From positions 2,513,001-2,577,000 of the forward strand of contig NZ_JAZHRR010000001.1 in the NCBI RefSeq assembly GCF_036924515.1: DNA of 64,000 nt. The letters are read 5' to 3'. Both the position numbers and the translations under genes were made by a program. The DNA comes from Bradyrhizobium sp. AZCC 1610 (GTDB lineage: Bacteria > Pseudomonadota > Alphaproteobacteria > Rhizobiales > Xanthobacteraceae). Positions 35,974 through 46,907 of the stretch are shown here, piece by piece. The notes under the pieces are model-generated. The model saw nothing but the letters and a program-made list of their open reading frames with translations. It did no database searches and had not been told where the DNA came from. Each line of letters begins with the position of its first letter. Within the stretch, counting starts at the first letter, position 1.

Positions 35974-37497
35974 TCAGCCCAGCCGCTGATCGCGCGCGTC
36001 CTCGGTGCCTTCGCTGGCGGCCTTGGTCGCCGCTTTTTCCGCGCCCTTGCGGCTGGAAATCTCGACCGCCTTGCGGCCGGAGATTTCGTGGCCGGCGTCA
36101 TCGGGCATCTGCCAGAAGAAATACGCCGACGCCGCCGAGATGACCGCGACCACGAGGAACGCCGGCGGGAATACACCGGCGCTCAGTTCGGTGACGTGCT
36201 GATAGAGCATGGTCGATTCCACCGAGAACGCACCGATCGCGACACCCGCGGAAATCGCCAGTTGCTGGTTGACGCTGACCAGCGTGGTGGCGCGGCTCAT
36301 CTGCGCCGGCTCGACCTCGGCATAGGCGACCGTATTGATCGCGGTGAACTGCAGCGAACGGAAGAAGCCGCCGACGACAAGGATGATGAAGATCAACATC
36401 AACGGCGTCGTCACCGTGAACAGCGCGCAGGCGGCGAGGAAGACCGCGCTGATGACCGCATTGACCGTCATCATGTAGCGGAAGCCGAAGGCGCGGATGA
36501 TGCGCGCGGCCAGCGTCTTCATCCCCATGGCGCCGACGGCCGAGGCAAACGTCACGACGCCGGACTGGAACGGCGTCAGCCCAAAACCTTCCTGCATCAA
36601 CAGTGGCAGCAGGAACGGCAGCGCACCGATGCCGAGCCGGAACAGGAAGCCGCCGATGATGCTGGCGCGCATCGTCGACAGCCGCAGCAGCGAGAAATCC
36701 AGCACCGGCGATCCGGTCCGCCTCGCATGCATCACATAGAGCGTCATCGAGATCGTGCCGACCGCAATGAGGCCGGCGACAACAGGCCAGGGCAGCAGGC
36801 CGAGGCCGGCGACCGAGAGGCCGAAGGCGATGCCGGCAAGGCCGATCCCGGCCAGCACCAGTCCGTAGAGATCGAAGCGCTCGGGATCCTCGCTCTTGAT
36901 CGGGTCGATATACTTCATCGCCATGAAGATGCCGAGCAGCCCGATCGGGATGTTGATCAGGAAGATCCAGTGCCAGGAGAAGTAGGTGGTGATGAAGCCG
37001 CCGAGCGGCGGGCCGATCACCGGCCCGATCAGCGCCGGCACCGTCACCCATGTCATCGCATTGACCAGCGCGCTCTTGTCGATCGAGCGCAACAGCACCA
37101 GCCGCCCGACCGGCGTCATCATCGCCCCGCCCATGCCCTGCAGGATGCGGGCGATGACGAAATGGGTGACGTTCTGCGACAGCGCACACCCGATCGACCC
37201 GATCATGAACACGCCAATGGCGATCGAGAACACCATGCGCGCGCCGAACCGATCGGCGGTCCAGCCGCTGGCCGGAATGAACACCGCGAGCGAGAGCAGA
37301 TAGGAGGTGATGGCCAGCTTCAGCGTCAGCGGGCTGGTGCCGATATCCGCCGCGATCGCCGGCAGCGAGGTCGCGATCACCGTGGAGTCCATGTTCTCCA
37401 TGAACAGGGCGGTGGCGACGATCAGCGGGATCAGGCGTTCTTTGGTCATCGGAATCGGCGGACCGGAAAACGAGGCGGGCGAGGGGGCCTGTATCAT
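35974..37497 (-). CDS. DHA2-family MFS multidrug transporter (EmrB/QacA-like)
   Basis: The roughly 507-residue protein has about 14 hydrophobic segments. The DHA2 motif A-like loop SGWTADRFGARMVF and motif C region ALIGPVIGPPLGGFI are clear, together with LQGMGGAMMTPVGR. It would export drugs or toxic metabolites by proton antiport. The last 45 residues form a charged cytosolic tail rich in Lys/Glu/Ala. Start ATG 37497 (MIQAPSP) is chosen; ATG 37449 (MTKERLIP) is equally possible. Divergent from the Pmp3-like gene. No periplasmic adaptor gene of the EmrA type is adjacent. Confidence 0.87.
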   Translation of the reverse strand: MIQAPSPASFSGPPIPMTKERLIPLIVATALFMENMDSTVIATSLPAIAADIGTSPLTLKLAITSYLLSLAVFIPASGWTADRFGARMVFSIAIGVFMIGSIGCALSQNVTHFVIARILQGMGGAMMTPVGRLVLLRSIDKSALVNAMTWVTVPALIGPVIGPPLGGFITTYFSWHWIFLINIPIGLLGIFMAMKYIDPIKSEDPERFDLYGLVLAGIGLAGIAFGLSVAGLGLLPWPVVAGLIAVGTISMTLYVMHARRTGSPVLDFSLLRLSTMRASIIGGFLFRLGIGALPFLLPLLMQEGFGLTPFQSGVVTFASAVGAMGMKTLAARIIRAFGFRYMMTVNAVISAVFLAACALFTVTTPLMLIFIILVVGGFFRSLQFTAINTVAYAEVEPAQMSRATTLVSVNQQLAISAGVAIGAFSVESTMLYQHVTELSAGVFPPAFLVVAVISAASAYFFWQMPDDAGHEISGRKAVEISSRKGAEKAATKAASEGTEDARDQRLG

Positions 37498-37588
37498 CCC
37501 GTCGTCACACAAGCCATTGCGGAACCGGGCAAACCACCTAAATCCTGCGTGACGCTGGTATGCACCGCGCCAGCCGCTGGAGGTCCGC

Positions 37589-37837
37589 ATGATCTATGTG
37601 CTTGCTGCCTTGTTGCCGCCGCTCGGGCTGCTGCTGAACGGGCAGCCGTTTTCGGCGATCTTCAACCTGGTCCTGATCGTGTTTTGCCTGGTTTTCGGGC
37701 TGATTTTCCACGTCCTGCTGCTGGTGCCCTCGGCGCATGCGTTGATCGCGGTCCACATGAAGCGGGAGGACCGCCGCCACCGCGAGGTGGTGGAGGCGAT
37801 CCGCCAGCACGGCCCGCCGCCGGGATACCGGCCCTAA
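37589..37837 (+). CDS. YqaE/Pmp3-like small membrane protein
   Basis: An 82-residue protein with two transmembrane helices (about residues 2–18 and 25–48) and a basic C-terminal tail. The LLPPLGLLLNGQ start fits the Pmp3/UPF0057 proteolipid family, which in other organisms influences membrane potential and stress tolerance. CTGGAGGTC precedes ATG 37589. Stands between the divergent DHA2 gene and guaB. Confidence 0.75.
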   Translation: MIYVLAALLPPLGLLLNGQPFSAIFNLVLIVFCLVFGLIFHVLLLVPSAHALIAVHMKREDRRHREVVEAIRQHGPPPGYRP

Positions 37838-37863
37838 GGCCGTCGCTAACCCCTTGGGATTGC

Positions 37864-37881
37864 GGCTTTTCCCGAAAAGCC
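37864..37881. terminator. Short palindrome after the Pmp3-like gene
   Basis: GGCTTTTC-CC-GAAAAGCC, perfect 8-bp arms, 26 bases after the stop codon. No T-run follows, so a rho-independent terminator is only one possibility; an operator for guaB is another. Confidence 0.3.
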
Positions 37882-37979
37882 TGTGCATAGCAGTCTAACG
37901 CTTTGATTCGGCGTGCCGCCATGCTATCGACCACCGTCAACCCCACCGATGGGCTTCGATTCGACGGCGATGCCGATAG

Positions 37980-39536
<1,557 letters not shown>

Positions 39537-39542
39537 TTGATT

Positions 39543-40163
39543 ATGGTCGATTGGTCAGACGACAGGATTGCCGCGCTTTCAAAGCAGGATTTGAAGAATC
39601 TGCTCGCCAATGCTGAGCGGAAATCCGCCGCCGAAATCATCGCGCGATGCAAAGCCGAGATGGATAAGCGGGATACGTCAAAGCCGCGCCAGGCATCGAA
39701 GCGTACCGAGCTGAAAGAGTTTGAGCACGGCATGTCGGAGCAACTCGCTGAAATCGGCAAGGCGATGGCCGCGAAATACGATCTGTCGGAGGAGACCGCG
39801 AAAGCAAGATCGGCGGGCGTGAAGGGCTTCAAGGCGCACAAACTGCTGGACTCAAATGGCCATGCAAAACTAGGCGGGATGCAACGCGACGGCTCGGTTG
39901 CGGTCGACCGCTATATTTCATATCGGCGTGGCAAGGATATCGTCTCGATCGGGGTCTTTCTGCTGAAAGACCAGCCCGTCGAAACCCATGAGTTTCATGT
40001 GATCGCGCCGTCGGCTTTGCTTGATGGAGGAAAACCGATCGCGGAGATTCGCCCGACGGCAACGGAAGCGCAGAAGCAGACCGCGGATAGCGGCCTGGCC
40101 TTCACGGATTTGGCGAGTGCGGCAGCCGCGTTCGAGGCGGCGCTTTCAAAAATCGCGGCCTGA
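39543..40163 (+). CDS. Hypothetical protein behind guaB
   Basis: A 206-residue protein I do not recognise. The first 60 residues are helical and charged (DDRIAALSKQDLKNLLANAE), the middle contains HKLLDSNGHAKLGG and YRRGKDIVSIGVFLL. It starts seven bases after the guaB stop, so it is probably cotranscribed. ATG 39543 is chosen; a TTG six bases upstream is in frame. No signal peptide or membrane segment. Confidence 0.7.
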   Translation: MVDWSDDRIAALSKQDLKNLLANAERKSAAEIIARCKAEMDKRDTSKPRQASKRTELKEFEHGMSEQLAEIGKAMAAKYDLSEETAKARSAGVKGFKAHKLLDSNGHAKLGGMQRDGSVAVDRYISYRRGKDIVSIGVFLLKDQPVETHEFHVIAPSALLDGGKPIAEIRPTATEAQKQTADSGLAFTDLASAAAAFEAALSKIAA

Positions 40164-40233
40164 CCTCGGTTTGGGCGTTGACGCGGCGCGGGCCCACGCG
40201 ATCAAATAATCTCATAAACCGGAGGAAGCCCCC

Positions 40234-41256
40234 ATGTCCCAAGGCAAGCGCATCGTTCTGGCCTCCCGTCCCGTCGGCGAACCCAAGCCATCTGATTTCC
40301 GTCTTGAAGATTGCCCGATCCCCACGCCGGGCGCCGGCGAAGTTCTCCTGCGCACCATCTGGCTCTCGCTCGATCCCTATATGCGCGGGCGGATGAGCGA
40401 CGGTCCGTCTTACGCGCAGCCGGTGCCGATCAACGGCGTGATGGAGGGCGGCACCGTAAGCGAAGTAATCGCGTCCAACAATCCAGCCTTTGCCAAGGGC
40501 GACATCGTGCTGTCGCGCGCCGGCTGGCAGACGCATGCGATCTCCGATGGCAAGGGGCTGGCGAAGATCGATCCCAAGATTGCGCCGATTTCAACTGCGG
40601 TCGGCGTGCTCGGCATGCCCGGCATGACCGCCTATACGGGCCTGCTCGACATCGGCAAGCCGCAGGCGGGTGAAACCGTCGTCGTCGCCGCCGCTTCGGG
40701 CGCCGTCGGCTCGGCGGTCGGCCAGATCGCAAAAATCAAAGGCGCACGCGCGGTCGGCATCGCCGGCGGCAAGGACAAGTGCGCCTATGTCAGGGATGAG
40801 CTCGGCTTCGACGATTGCCTCGATCACCGCGATCCCGATCTGGCGGCGAAGCTGAAGGATGCCTGCCCGAAGGGCATCGACGTCTATTTCGAGAATGTCG
40901 GCGGCGCGGTGTTCGAAGCAGTGTTTCCGCTGCTCAATGCCTTTGCGCGCATTCCCGTGTGCGGCCTGATCGCGCATTACAACGATACGCAGGCGGTGGC
41001 GCCGAAATGGGCGCCGGCGATGATGCGCAATGTGCTGACCAAGCGTCTGACCATTCGCGGCTTCATCGTCAGCGATTTCGCCGCGCGTCACGCCGACTTC
41101 CTGCGCGACATGTCGGGCTGGGTGCGCGAAGGCAAGGTCAAGCACAAGGAGTTCGTCACCGAAGGCCTCGACAGCGCGCCGGCCGCGTTCATGGGCCTTC
41201 TGAAGGGCGCCAATTTCGGCAAGCAATTGGTGCGCGTCGGACCGGACGAGGCTTGA
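40234..41256 (+). CDS. NADP-dependent medium-chain oxidoreductase (LTB4DH/CurA-like)
   Basis: A 340-residue MDR-superfamily enzyme of the zinc-free leukotriene B4 dehydrogenase/alkenal reductase group. The N-terminal domain has WLSLDPYMRGRM, and the cofactor domain has the Rossmann-like VVVAAASGAVGSAVGQIAK (about residues 149–167) and DVYFENVGG. It reduces activated carbon–carbon double bonds with NADPH. GGAGGAAG lies before the ATG. A start ATG at 40234 fits family length. Confidence 0.9.
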   Translation: MSQGKRIVLASRPVGEPKPSDFRLEDCPIPTPGAGEVLLRTIWLSLDPYMRGRMSDGPSYAQPVPINGVMEGGTVSEVIASNNPAFAKGDIVLSRAGWQTHAISDGKGLAKIDPKIAPISTAVGVLGMPGMTAYTGLLDIGKPQAGETVVVAAASGAVGSAVGQIAKIKGARAVGIAGGKDKCAYVRDELGFDDCLDHRDPDLAAKLKDACPKGIDVYFENVGGAVFEAVFPLLNAFARIPVCGLIAHYNDTQAVAPKWAPAMMRNVLTKRLTIRGFIVSDFAARHADFLRDMSGWVREGKVKHKEFVTEGLDSAPAAFMGLLKGANFGKQLVRVGPDEA

Positions 41257-41374
41257 GGCCCAGCGACAAGCTGCAGGGAACCTTCAACGACGAAACCTCA
41301 CGGTCACTTGAGACTGATGGGGGAACGTCCCTTCGAAACTGTCGTTTGGCTTTGACATCCAATGGAGAAGCCAA

Positions 41375-41644
41375 ATGACGAACTTCAAGAAACTATCGCT
41401 CGGCCTGGTTGCCGCAACGATGCTGGCCACTCCTGCAATGGCTCAAGTGGTCTATCAGGAACCCGGCGTGACAGGCTACTATCCGAACTCCGCTTACGTC
41501 ACAGGAGGCTACGGCGTCAGGGCCACGCCCGGACCAGGCTACTACTATGGTAACCGGTTTCACCCGGCCCCACGCGTGGGCGCATTTGCCAGCGAGCCTT
41601 GGACCGACGGTTCCTACTATGGCTACGTTGAGCGGGGATACTGA
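41375..41644 (+). CDS. Small exported Tyr/Gly-rich protein
   Basis: An 89-residue protein with a clear signal peptide (residues 1–23, ending MLATPAMAQ) and a mature part dominated by Tyr, Gly and Pro (TGYYPNSAYVTGGYG, PGPGYYYGN). Probably periplasmic or cell-surface. Function unknown. A GGAGAA motif lies before ATG 41375. Stands alone between the oxidoreductase and the convergent phosphoesterase gene. Confidence 0.7.
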   Translation: MTNFKKLSLGLVAATMLATPAMAQVVYQEPGVTGYYPNSAYVTGGYGVRATPGPGYYYGNRFHPAPRVGAFASEPWTDGSYYGYVERGY

Positions 41645-41709
41645 TCCGGGAGGTAAGGATTTCGAGGCGCTCTATTTCGAGGCGCTCTGAAGAAGTCTAG
41701 GAACCCTTG

Positions 41710-42543
41710 CTAGGAACCCTTGCCAATCAGCGAATCCAGATCAACATCGATTTGTCCCGGCGCCCTGACGTGCCGGACCTCAAAGGCGTCGGGCTGGAAA
41801 CGGTATTCGACCAGCCCGACTTCCTTGATGGCTATCCGTTCCTGTCTCTCATCGGAAATGATGAAGCCGGCCGAGGGGGCCCAGACGTGGCGGGTACGGC
41901 CAAAGGTGAAGTCGCGCCGCTGATGCACGTGGCCTGAGGCGACCAGCCGCAGATCGACCGCCGCAAACATCTCGATCAAACTTCTGCGCCGTGGCTGCGG
42001 CACATAGCGGATTGCTGTTGCCTCCGTTTCGGGATCATCAGGCGTGTTCAGATAAAGCGGCTTGTGCAGGAACAGCGCGACGGGCCGGCCGTTGAGGCGC
42101 CCAAGCTCTGAAGCCAGCCAGCCGAACTGCTCGGCCTCGCTCTCGATTCCGGTGTTCATGATCAGCGAATTCAACCCGATAAAGCTCCAGCCGGCCGCGT
42201 CGAAGCGCCAGCGGTCTTCGCCGATCACGGACAGATAGTTCTGCCGCTCTTTCTCGGTCGCCGGTTGTTTCGGTGCGGGACCGACCGCGGTCGGGTTGTC
42301 GCCGATGTCGTGATTGCCGGGCAAATGGCGACACGGCACCGGCAGTGCATCGTGCAGTTCCTTGGCAAATTCGAGATCGCTGCGGCTGGTGGGCCCGTCG
42401 AAGGAGATATCGCCGCTGTTGATCACAAGATCCGGGCGCGTCGCGTCGATGTGTTCGCTGACGCGGTGAAAATTGTCGGTCAGTTTCTGCAGGCGGCGCG
42501 CGAGGTGGGTGTCGGAAATTTGCGTCAGGCGAAATTCGGTCAT
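41710..42543 (-). CDS. Calcineurin-like metallophosphoesterase
   Basis: A 277-residue protein with all metal-binding blocks of the class III phosphodiesterase type: QISDTHL (residues 7–13), NSGDISFDG, LPGNHDI, FLHKPLY and SGHVHQ. It likely hydrolyses a phosphodiester such as a cyclic nucleotide or glycerophosphodiester in the cytoplasm. Substrate unknown. The following gene on the same strand, upstream, is a hydrolase 70 bases away. Confidence 0.88.
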   Translation of the reverse strand: MTEFRLTQISDTHLARRLQKLTDNFHRVSEHIDATRPDLVINSGDISFDGPTSRSDLEFAKELHDALPVPCRHLPGNHDIGDNPTAVGPAPKQPATEKERQNYLSVIGEDRWRFDAAGWSFIGLNSLIMNTGIESEAEQFGWLASELGRLNGRPVALFLHKPLYLNTPDDPETEATAIRYVPQPRRRSLIEMFAAVDLRLVASGHVHQRRDFTFGRTRHVWAPSAGFIISDERQERIAIKEVGLVEYRFQPDAFEVRHVRAPGQIDVDLDSLIGKGS

Positions 42544-42612
42544 GCAGCCTTCCTTTCAGATCCGATCATAGCCGGACCTGAAGTCGGTACGATGACGGGA
42601 ACACATGGCGTG

Positions 42613-43581
42613 TCACCCCAGCGTCCGTCGCCAGAACGCCAGCATGTCTGTTTTAAACAACTCGGCGTCCCCCTCGCGGCTTCCGATCCGGGCGCCCTTG
42701 CGGCCATAGCCGGCCTTCAGCGCGTAGATCATCAGGTCGCGATCGGTCAGCTTGCTGTCCGCGACACCGGTGAGCGGATGGATGAAGGCGCCGTCGTTGG
42801 CAATATAGGCCGTCGGTGCGGCGGGGGAGACGGATGCATCGGGAACGTTCTCGATACCGGTGCCGCGGTCAAAACTATGCTGCGCGCCGCCGATCAGCCG
42901 CATCGTTGCCTTGCCGCCGGAGAGGCGGATGGCCTGACAATGGCCCTGCACCTGCATCGGCGAGCACCATTCATCGGCATCGCCCATGATAACGCGGATT
43001 TCAGTTTCATCGACGGAGGGATCGAGGAACTGGTGACCGCTCCAGGGATAGGCCGCGAGCACGCTGCGAAAACCGGCGCCGGCGCCGACCACCGCATCGG
43101 CAAATCGGCGCGTCGCCGCGGTCAGCACTGCCGAGCCGCCGCGGCTGTGGCCTTGCGCGCCGATCCTTGAAGCATCGATCTCCGGATGGGCCGACAGCAC
43201 CATCCAGGCCGCCAGCACGTCATAGGCGCTGGCGGCAAATGAAAACTGCGTCTGGTTGGCGACCGTCGAGGTCACGTCGCGCGCGCCAAAACTGTCAAGC
43301 ACAAAAGCCGCGAACCCGTCGGCGACCACCGTTTCGGCATGTTTGAGGTGTGAGGGCGCAACGCCGAGGCTGCCCGGCACCACCATGACAAGCGGCAGCT
43401 TTCCGTTGCGTTTGCGATGATCCGAAGCCGGCAGGAACAGCTTGCCGTCGACCACAAGTCTCGGCAGTTCGGCGGCATTGCTGATGACGTGGAAGTAGTT
43501 GGCCGGATTGGCGGTTAGAATGTCGATATTCTGTCCCTTGGCGCCGCCAGCGAAAACAATGTCCTGATCGCGAAATCGCAA
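42613..43581 (-). CDS. Alpha/beta hydrolase, dienelactone hydrolase-like
   Basis: A 322-residue alpha/beta-hydrolase. Nucleophile elbow GAQGHSRGGSAV, catalytic acid in IMGDADEWCSP and histidine in GGAQHSFDRGT give a complete triad. No signal peptide; the protein is cytosolic. The 60 residues before the first strand (LPLVMVVPGSLG) form an N-terminal cap or lid. Natural substrate unknown. It probably shares a transcript with the phosphoesterase. Confidence 0.83.
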   Translation of the reverse strand: MRFRDQDIVFAGGAKGQNIDILTANPANYFHVISNAAELPRLVVDGKLFLPASDHRKRNGKLPLVMVVPGSLGVAPSHLKHAETVVADGFAAFVLDSFGARDVTSTVANQTQFSFAASAYDVLAAWMVLSAHPEIDASRIGAQGHSRGGSAVLTAATRRFADAVVGAGAGFRSVLAAYPWSGHQFLDPSVDETEIRVIMGDADEWCSPMQVQGHCQAIRLSGGKATMRLIGGAQHSFDRGTGIENVPDASVSPAAPTAYIANDGAFIHPLTGVADSKLTDRDLMIYALKAGYGRKGARIGSREGDAELFKTDMLAFWRRTLG

Positions 43582-43751
43582 AGTTGCACTCCTCCCGCGG
43601 CCGCTCTTTTTTGGCGACCGTCAGGGATAGAGTAAAGCGCTAGTTGTTCCCGTCAAAGTAAATGTGCCCCGCGGTCTTGCCATCCTTGTCCTTCAGGGCA
43701 AATGGGCAACACAGGCGCTCCAGCCCCTTGGCGGCATTCCAGCGCAGCGTG

Positions 43752-44444
43752 TCAGAGCACGCGGTAGCGGATCGCGAAGGCGTCATGATGCTCTGATGTC
43801 ACCGGGCCGCCATTGGCGGGGACGATGCCGTCAGCCAGGTGCCACGGCCCGAACTGGCCGGAATGCGACGGGCTCGCCGGCAGCCGCAGCCGGAACGTGC
43901 TTTGGGCCCGGCCGGGCAGGTTCAGCACGATCACACGTTCGGTGGTGCGGTAATCGAGCGTCACCGTTCCCCGCAACAGGCTGCGGCCGTCGGAGGTGGA
44001 GGCCAGCGCCTCCTGAACCTTCGCCAGTTTCTGGTTCCGGTCGGTCAGCAGTTCCACCTGGGTGTCGGCGCCGGTCGTCAACACAGCCTTCGGCAGGCGG
44101 ATTTCAAATTCCACCGCGGGTTTCGCCGGATTGAGGCCGAGATAGGCCTGCGCCGCCTGCCGCGTGTCCGAGATCACGAAGGCGAGCAGGACCAGCACCG
44201 CGGAGGCGGCAAGCCCGTGCTTCAGGAGATCATGTCGGCTGCGGTGGCCGCTGCGGAAATAGACGGACAGCATGATCGCCACCGCCAACGCCGCGGCGAT
44301 ACCCGCCAATGCCGACATGATGATGCCGAGGCCGCCATCGGGGCTATCGCTGAACCCGAAGGTCCGGAGCAGGGAGGTCAAGGAATCGCCGGGCAGTTCG
44401 GCAGCGCGGCCGGCGCCGGTCAGGATCGGGGAGGTGATATTCAT
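43752..44444 (-). CDS. Membrane protein of unknown function
   Basis: A 230-residue protein with two transmembrane helices (about residues 38–62 and 72–92) and a C-terminal soluble domain (about 100–230) that contains VELLTDRNQKLAKVQEAL and ends AFAIRYRVL. The C-terminal domain probably faces the periplasm. I do not recognise the family. ATG 44444 follows GGGGAGGTGA, a strong ribosome-binding site, in preference to an ATG at 44516. Confidence 0.65.
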   Translation of the reverse strand: MNITSPILTGAGRAAELPGDSLTSLLRTFGFSDSPDGGLGIIMSALAGIAAALAVAIMLSVYFRSGHRSRHDLLKHGLAASAVLVLLAFVISDTRQAAQAYLGLNPAKPAVEFEIRLPKAVLTTGADTQVELLTDRNQKLAKVQEALASTSDGRSLLRGTVTLDYRTTERVIVLNLPGRAQSTFRLRLPASPSHSGQFGPWHLADGIVPANGGPVTSEHHDAFAIRYRVL

Positions 44445-44639
44445 CGCCTGCTCGCGGGTTGCTTGATGGCCGGTTCGAGACCAGAACCATCGGAATTCTC
44501 GATAGTTGGTCGCCAAGGCTCCGTCTGTGGTTCAAAAGGCTCGGGCGGTGGTTCAAGCGAGCCCGGCAAGTGGATTTGTCAGGCGAGGTGTGCCTCGTTA
44601 TTGCTTTAAGGCTTGGTGCAGGTTTCGGGGGAGATTCTC

Positions 44640-45062
44640 ATGTCGGTTCAAATGGTTTTGCTGCCGGTTTTCGTGTCGATCGGGCTCACTTTCTTCCTGC
44701 TCATGTGGATGGTGACCGCCCGCACAAAGGCGGTGAAAGCCCGGGAAACCAGCCTGAAGGACATCGCGCTGGGGCAGCCGAAATATCCCGCCCGCGTGGC
44801 CCAGATCGGCAATTGCTTCAGCAATCAGTTCGAAGTACCCCTCCTGTTCTACATCCTGATCGCGCTGGCATTGCCGCTGCGCCGGGCTGATCTCTTCATC
44901 GTGCTGATGTCCTGGGTGTTCGTGGTGACGCGATTTGCCCATGCCGGCATTTTCGTCACATCGAACAACATCCAGCAGCGCAGCCTGGCGTGGTTTGCCG
45001 GCGCGCTGGTGCTGCTGGCGATGTGGATCTACTTCGCGCTGAAGCTGCTGCTTCTGATCTAG
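44640..45062 (+). CDS. MAPEG-family membrane protein
   Basis: A 140-residue protein with four transmembrane helices and the MAPEG layout: helix 1 MVLLPVFVSIGLTFFLL, then KARETSLKDIALGQPKYPARVAQIG with the conserved basic loop, NQFEVPLLFYIL and a C-terminal helix pair. Eukaryotic relatives are glutathione-dependent membrane enzymes; the function of bacterial members is mostly unknown. CGGGGGAGATT precedes ATG 44640. Ten bases upstream of rsmB, so probably cotranscribed. Confidence 0.82.
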   Translation: MSVQMVLLPVFVSIGLTFFLLMWMVTARTKAVKARETSLKDIALGQPKYPARVAQIGNCFSNQFEVPLLFYILIALALPLRRADLFIVLMSWVFVVTRFAHAGIFVTSNNIQQRSLAWFAGALVLLAMWIYFALKLLLLI

Positions 45063-45072
45063 AAGGTTATTG

Positions 45073-46371
45073 ATGACCCCCGCTGCCCGGCTGTCCGCAG
45101 CCATCGAACTGATCGAGACCATCGACACGCAACGCGTTCCGGCCGCAAAGGCGCTGAAGGAGTGGGGCACCGCGCATCGCTATGCCGGCTCGGGCGACCG
45201 CGCCGCGATTTCCGGCCTGATCTGGGACGTGCTGCGGCGGCGGGCGTCCAGCGCCTGGCTGATGGACGCGGACACGCCGCGCGCGCGTGCGCTCGGCATG
45301 ATGCGGCTCGAGCGCGGCATGACGACCGAGGCCATCGCCGCGCTGTGCGACGGCGGCCGTTTTGCGCCGGAGCCGCTGACGGAGGCCGAGCGCACAGCGC
45401 TAACCTCGCGCACGCTCGACGGCGCGCCGCCGCACATCGCCGGCGACTATCCGGAATGGCTGGATGCGCCGCTGGCAGCCGTGTTCGGCGAGGACCGCGT
45501 GGCGGAGGCCACCGCGATGGCGAGCCGCGCGCCGCTTGATCTGCGCGTCAACACGCTGAAGGCCAAACGCGAGAAGGTTCTCGCCTCCCTAAAACATCTC
45601 GGCGCGCAGGAAACGCCGTGGTCGCCGATCGGCCTGCGCATCGAGCTCGGCGCCGACGCCCGCAATCCCGGCATTCATGCCGAGGAGGATTTTATCAAGG
45701 GCGGCATCGAAGTGCAGGACGAGGGCTCGCAGCTCGCGGCGCTGTTCACGGCCGCAAAGCCCGGCGAGCAGGTGATCGATCTCTGCGCCGGCGCTGGCGG
45801 CAAGACGCTGGCGCTCGCGGCGATGATGCAAGGCAAGGGCCGGCTGATTGCGACCGACCGCGACAAGCGCCAGCTTGCGCCGATCTACGAACGGCTGTCC
45901 CGCGCCGGCGTCCACAACGCCGATATCCGCGCGCCGAAAGGAGACAGTGATCCATTGGCCGACATCAAGGCATCAGCCGATCTCGTGCTGATCGACGCAC
46001 CCTGCACCGGCACCGGCACCTGGCGCCGCAACCCCGACGCCAAATGGCGGATGCGCCCCGGCGCGCTGGAAGTCCGGTTGAAGGATCAGGCCGAAGCGCT
46101 TGATCGGGCGAGCGGTCTGGTGAAGGCGGGCGGCCGTATCGCCTATGTCACGTGCTCGGTGCTACGAAGCGAAAACGGCGATCAGATCCGCAGCTTTCTC
46201 GGCCGCCACCCGGAATTTTCGATTCAGCCATTGAACGAGACGGCGAGCGTGCTGTGGGACAAGGCGGAAGATTTTGAGAAAGCCGCGTTGAAGTCTCCGG
46301 AGGGGTGGCTGATGACCCCGCGTCGCACCGCCACGGATGGCTTCTTCGTGTCGGTGCTGAAGAAGGGTTGA
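45073..46371 (+). CDS. rsmB: RsmB/NOP-family 16S rRNA (cytosine-C5)-methyltransferase
   Basis: A 432-residue protein with an N-terminal NusB-like RNA-binding domain (about residues 1–130) and a C-terminal Rossmann methyltransferase domain. Motif I DLCAGAGGKTLALA, motif IV IDAPCTGTGTW with the release cysteine and motif VI TCSVLRSENGDQ with the catalytic cysteine are intact. By family it forms m5C at position 967 of 16S rRNA. Start ATG 45073 follows AGAAGG; a TTG three bases upstream is in frame. Confidence 0.88.
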   Translation: MTPAARLSAAIELIETIDTQRVPAAKALKEWGTAHRYAGSGDRAAISGLIWDVLRRRASSAWLMDADTPRARALGMMRLERGMTTEAIAALCDGGRFAPEPLTEAERTALTSRTLDGAPPHIAGDYPEWLDAPLAAVFGEDRVAEATAMASRAPLDLRVNTLKAKREKVLASLKHLGAQETPWSPIGLRIELGADARNPGIHAEEDFIKGGIEVQDEGSQLAALFTAAKPGEQVIDLCAGAGGKTLALAAMMQGKGRLIATDRDKRQLAPIYERLSRAGVHNADIRAPKGDSDPLADIKASADLVLIDAPCTGTGTWRRNPDAKWRMRPGALEVRLKDQAEALDRASGLVKAGGRIAYVTCSVLRSENGDQIRSFLGRHPEFSIQPLNETASVLWDKAEDFEKAALKSPEGWLMTPRRTATDGFFVSVLKKG

Positions 46372-46383
46372 CGGTCTTTCCCT

Positions 46384-46460
46384 GTCATTGCGAGCGTAGC
46401 GAAGCAATCCATCTCGCGGCATAACGGATGGATGGATTGCTTCGCTACGCTCGCAATGAC
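46384..46460. repeat. Perfect 29-bp inverted repeat (GTCATTGCGAGCG family)
   Basis: Left arm 46384–46412 and right arm 46432–46460 are exact complements (GTCATTGCGAGCG… outer end, GCAATCCAT inner end) around a 19-base loop. It lies between the convergent rsmB and cupin genes. A half copy is at 51550–51608. Confidence 0.9.
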
Positions 46461-46472
46461 GCGGTTAGACCC

Positions 46473-46805
46473 TCAATCCACAATGAACAACTTCGCACCC
46501 GTTTTCGTCGACGACCGATGCGCGGCGTCGCCGAAATCCGAGACCTGATAGCTCATGCCCGCCTTGAGCTTGAACGTGCGCCCGTCGCGCAATTCGGTGT
46601 CGAGCTCGCCTTCCAGCACGTAGAGCACATGCCCGCGGTCGCACCAGTGATCGGCGAGATAGCCCGGTGAATACTCGACCATCCGCACGCGCAGATCGCC
46701 GATATCGAGCGTGCGCCACAGCGCTTCGCCGGTTTCTCCGGGATGTTTCGTCGCGGCGATCTGGCTCCAGTCGGTGACAGTGAAGGGCAGTGCGGGAATT
46801 TTCAT
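46473..46805 (-). CDS. Cupin-fold protein with DHWC motif
   Basis: A 110-residue single-domain cupin. Motif 1 region YLADHWCDRGHVLYVLEGEL and motif 2 region FKLKAGMSYQVSDFG are visible. The His/Asp pattern could hold a metal ion; function is unknown. Similar short cupins in alphaproteobacteria carry this same tetrad. Start ATG 46805 (MKIPALPF) fits domain size. Convergent with rsmB, divergent from guaA with a 232-base gap that carries direct repeats. Confidence 0.8.
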   Translation of the reverse strand: MKIPALPFTVTDWSQIAATKHPGETGEALWRTLDIGDLRVRMVEYSPGYLADHWCDRGHVLYVLEGELDTELRDGRTFKLKAGMSYQVSDFGDAAHRSSTKTGAKLFIVD

Positions 46806-46907
46806 GCGGACAATCCTGCAGTAAGAGGAGTTGAGTAACTCATGCCTTCGGAGGTCATCTCGGCGTCCTCGGTATGGTTTCCTCCGTAGGCTTTCGAATT
46901 CGTCCTC

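Noticed and set aside
35419..37890. 823-residue open frame on the plus strand, rich in Arg/His/Asp/Gly
   Set aside because: Exact antisense shadow of the DHA2 transporter gene in high-GC DNA; low-complexity composition and no domain.
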